DNA of 64,000 nucleotides, from contig NZ_CP014754.1 in assembly GCF_001447155.2 (NCBI RefSeq), forward strand, positions 2,046,001 through 2,110,000, in the 5' to 3' direction. The notes under the pieces were generated by a model, which was not told the origin of the DNA, made no database searches, and saw only the letters and a list, made by a program, of their open reading frames with translations. The position numbers and the translations under genes are program-made. Shown here one piece after another: positions 61,825-64,000 of the stretch (the stretch's first letter is position 1; each line of letters begins with the position of its first letter). Origin of the DNA: Marinobacter sp. LQ44 (lineage in GTDB: Bacteria > Pseudomonadota > Gammaproteobacteria > Pseudomonadales > Oleiphilaceae).

Positions 61825-63915
61825 ATGAGCTTCATGAAACTGGTCAGGCCCTCGGAGTTGAGAGCCTGTGATCTCCCCCTCGTTGAAACCCCCTTTTTCG
61901 CCGCCGATAAGGCCAGGCGCCTGGTTGAAGAGCACGACCATGTTCGCTCTAACATGCACTCGTTATTCAGGCACCACTACCGTGGCCGAGGCAATATAGC
62001 CGAGACTGTCCACCGGGCGGTGAAAGACGGTGAGCTGATGTTGGTCTGTGAAGGCTGGGATGGACCCTTCTCCCCCTTGGTGACCTGGCGGCCAGACGAC
62101 AGCCTGCCTGCCGGCGGCCGGTGGCGGGTAAATGACAACTGGATATACACGCCTTCGGCGATTGAGAGCGCCGTGGCGCAACTGAACGAATGCGGGGTGA
62201 CCCTCGATCAGTTACGCCAATCCGCCCCCTGGGGGGTTGGAGCGCTGAAAGTGAACATGTTCTCGATGCACTACCGGCAGTGGCAGCGCCGGGAACAGGC
62301 TGAGCAAGACAGCGCGGATAACCACCGGCTGAGCCTGCCCCTGGGGGCGTCCGCCTTGGTGGCTCCGCTGCCCATGCTGGCAGCATCCGCCACCAAAGGC
62401 GCCTCTCAGGAACCCTCCCCCAGGATTCACCTGGAAGTGGGCCTGTTTACCGACGGCACCATGAACAACGCCGCCAATACCCAGGCTTTTAGAGAGCAGC
62501 TGGAGCAGGAGTGCCTGATTCCTTATGAGAATAACACCATCAGCCGTGAAGAGTGTGAGCAGAGGCTGAGCCTGATGTTGGGTGCCAGCTACGCCAATGC
62601 GGCCAGCAATGTGGCGAAGCTGCGAGACTTGTACAGTGAAGGTGAGGATGAATCGGAAAACACCATCACCTACCGGCGCAGGGTCTATGCACCTGGGGCG
62701 GGCACCAAGACTGGCGGCAGCGACAAGCTGTATAGCGCCGCCACGGGCTTGGGGGAAGCTGGCGTTATCGCACAGGTGGACTACACCTTCTCGCAACTGG
62801 CCTTGCGGGTGAAGGAAGTCCTGCAGGACCTGCCCACCGACCGACTGGACAAACCCATCGGCAAACTCACCTTGGACCTGCTTGGCTTCAGCCGGGGCGC
62901 GGCGGCGGCCCGCCACGCTGCGCACGAGATTAATCAGGGGGAAAGCGGTCTGCTCGCCGAGATACTGGCTCAGAACCATATTCCTTGGCCGGAGATGGTA
63001 GAGATTCGCTTCGTGGGGCTGTTCGACTCCGTGGCCGCCATTGTGAACCCAGCTGCCGGCGATTTGTTGGCCCATAACAACCGCAACCACCCGGTAAAGC
63101 TGTACCTGAATCCGGACAAGGTGGGCCATGCGGTGCACCTGACCGCCGCCCATGAGCACCGCAGGAACTTTGCTCTGAACAGTCTGCAAAGCCCCGACGG
63201 CAGCTTGCCGGCCAACTTCCGGGAAATCTCCCTGCCGGGCGTTCATTCCGATATTGGCGGTGGTTACGGCGACAGCCAACGCGAGGATGTGCTGTTAAGC
63301 CCCAAGTTGCAGGTACCTCGCGACCGGCTGCGCTGGCCGGACAAAACCCTGCAGTGGGACAACCTGGAGGCCAAACGGCAACAGATAGAGTCAGAAGGCT
63401 GGATAGGCCCCCACAACCTGCCGGTACGGCAGTCCGAGCAGTTGCAGGCATGGCCGAAAGACCTGGGCCCCGAAGGGCCAGCCCAGCTGGAAATTGTTGC
63501 CCGGCGCTATGACCACCCGGCACCGGATGGCCGGGTGGAGCTGGTGTTGCGGATGCTACGCCAGGTGCGGGGGGAGTATTCGCAGGTGGCCTTGAGGTTG
63601 ATGCATCGGCTGGCCACCGATAGCGGTGCGCCGCTGCAAGATATTGATACCAGGAAAACCGACAATACCTTGCCAGAGGAACTGAAACCCATCCTGCAAC
63701 AAATCCTGGAACAGGTTGAACAAGGGAGCGACGCCCCTTCATTGACCGCGGAACACGAGCACCTGTTGCTCCAGCGCTATATTCATTACTCCGCTCACTA
63801 CAACGGCATCGAAGCCCTGGTGGCGGGAACACCTGCAAAGTTAGAGGGATTGCATCCCCATGCACCAGTGCTCTCCGGGGAGCGCCTGGTTTATCCACAG
63901 GAGGAAGGACAATGA
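61825..63915 (+). CDS. Tle1-like (DUF2235) putative type VI secretion lipase effector
   Basis: A 696-residue alpha/beta-hydrolase of the DUF2235/Tle1 group. The domain opens with Phe-Thr-Asp-Gly-Thr-Met-Asn-Asn (208-215). The nucleophile elbow is Gly-Phe-Ser-Arg-Gly with Ser356; the other triad candidates are Asp401 (Gly-Leu-Phe-Asp-Ser-Val) and His474 (Pro-Gly-Val-His-Ser-Asp-Ile-Gly-Gly-Gly-Tyr). Tle1 enzymes are phospholipases delivered into rival cells by type VI secretion. Residues 1-195 form an extra N-terminal region with no recognised motif. ATG at 61825 follows AAGGA; a start at 61738 is unsupported. No VgrG or Hcp gene is in the window. The stop overlaps the next start (ATGA). Confidence 0.88.
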   Translation: MSFMKLVRPSELRACDLPLVETPFFAADKARRLVEEHDHVRSNMHSLFRHHYRGRGNIAETVHRAVKDGELMLVCEGWDGPFSPLVTWRPDDSLPAGGRWRVNDNWIYTPSAIESAVAQLNECGVTLDQLRQSAPWGVGALKVNMFSMHYRQWQRREQAEQDSADNHRLSLPLGASALVAPLPMLAASATKGASQEPSPRIHLEVGLFTDGTMNNAANTQAFREQLEQECLIPYENNTISREECEQRLSLMLGASYANAASNVAKLRDLYSEGEDESENTITYRRRVYAPGAGTKTGGSDKLYSAATGLGEAGVIAQVDYTFSQLALRVKEVLQDLPTDRLDKPIGKLTLDLLGFSRGAAAARHAAHEINQGESGLLAEILAQNHIPWPEMVEIRFVGLFDSVAAIVNPAAGDLLAHNNRNHPVKLYLNPDKVGHAVHLTAAHEHRRNFALNSLQSPDGSLPANFREISLPGVHSDIGGGYGDSQREDVLLSPKLQVPRDRLRWPDKTLQWDNLEAKRQQIESEGWIGPHNLPVRQSEQLQAWPKDLGPEGPAQLEIVARRYDHPAPDGRVELVLRMLRQVRGEYSQVALRLMHRLATDSGAPLQDIDTRKTDNTLPEELKPILQQILEQVEQGSDAPSLTAEHEHLLLQRYIHYSAHYNGIEALVAGTPAKLEGLHPHAPVLSGERLVYPQEEGQ

Positions 63916-64000
63916 CGGTAAGATCAATGATGGCCGGGATAGCCTTGGTGGGCTGGGTGGTGCTGGCTGCTGGCTGCGCCTTAAAGGCCAAGGACGATAT
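63912..64000 (+). CDS. Lipoprotein, N-terminal fragment; possible effector immunity protein
   Basis: The window ends after 29 codons. The visible part is a signal peptide with lipobox Leu-Ala-Ala-Gly-Cys (Cys22). Its ATG overlaps the effector stop. Tle1 effectors are commonly followed by periplasmic or lipoprotein immunity (Tli) genes that protect the producer, so this is a plausible candidate; the rest of the sequence is not visible. Confidence 0.65.
   Translation, partial: MTVRSMMAGIALVGWVVLAAGCALKAKDD

Overview
The window reads as chromosome of a free-living marine gammaproteobacterium, most likely Marinobacter or a close relative. That is an inference from protein content: a PomAB-like flagellar motor pair, a QsdR-type regulator, a DASH photolyase next to a TIGR03643 protein, a BCCT osmolyte transporter, a RegB/RegA-like pair, a persulfide dioxygenase/SulP pair and a large cobalamin locus. 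There are no rRNA or tRNA genes, no CRISPR array and no prophage. Gene density is high, with many ATGA-type stop/start overlaps.

Layout. 1-2307 (+): the end of a His/Asp-rich outer-membrane barrel followed by a ZnuA-like binding protein and a ZnuB-like permease. 2335-6155 (-): two solute-binding proteins without a transporter, a hotdog thioesterase and an RNase J-like hydrolase. 6330-8206: a DJ-1/PfpI protein and a glutathione-dependent formaldehyde dehydrogenase share a bidirectional terminator. 8358-12551 (+): a DASH photolyase with DUF6231-like, FAD oxidoreductase, TIGR03643 and DUF1232 proteins. 12615-14314 (+): PomA/PomB-like stator genes. 14319-22761 (-): one run encoding an RND adaptor, RND pump, ABC ATPase, FtsX-type permease and AttH/CrtC-like lipoprotein. 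22862-26687 (-): a BCCT transporter and a copper-type TonB receptor. 26940-34393 (+): gdhA, then a KaiC-like/PEP-pyruvate-binding gene split by a 3.5-kb recombinase-in-trio (RIT) element at 29227-32746. 34448-38583 (+): RegB/RegA-like pair and a PAS-PAS-GGDEF-EAL protein. 38590-43532 (-): a CbiM-like permease, SulP transporter, persulfide dioxygenase and PAS-GAF-GGDEF cyclase.

43682-57309 is a cobalamin locus. A cobalamin riboswitch (52775-52967, minus strand) precedes btuB-btuF-btuC-btuD-cobO-cobQ-bluB. cobC (decarboxylase) and cbiB lie upstream on the same strand; cobT and the alpha-ribazole phosphatase gene run the other way; cobU is convergent and cobS sits apart at the left edge. Together these cover outer- and inner-membrane B12 uptake, synthesis of the DMB lower ligand, corrinoid adenosylation, aminopropanol arm formation and nucleotide-loop assembly. 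No gene for building the corrin ring is present here.

57449-64000 (+): a CNMP-CBS-DUF294 protein with a DEDD exonuclease, a compact triple-hairpin repeat (60095-60204), a QsdR/TetR regulator, an unknown secreted protein, and a Tle1-like (DUF2235) putative type VI lipase effector followed by a truncated lipoprotein that may be its immunity protein.

The most notable items are the RIT element, whose two ends and crossover core can be read directly; the split KaiC-like/PPDK fusion gene; the putative lipase effector with an unfamiliar N-terminal domain; and the triple-hairpin repeat.
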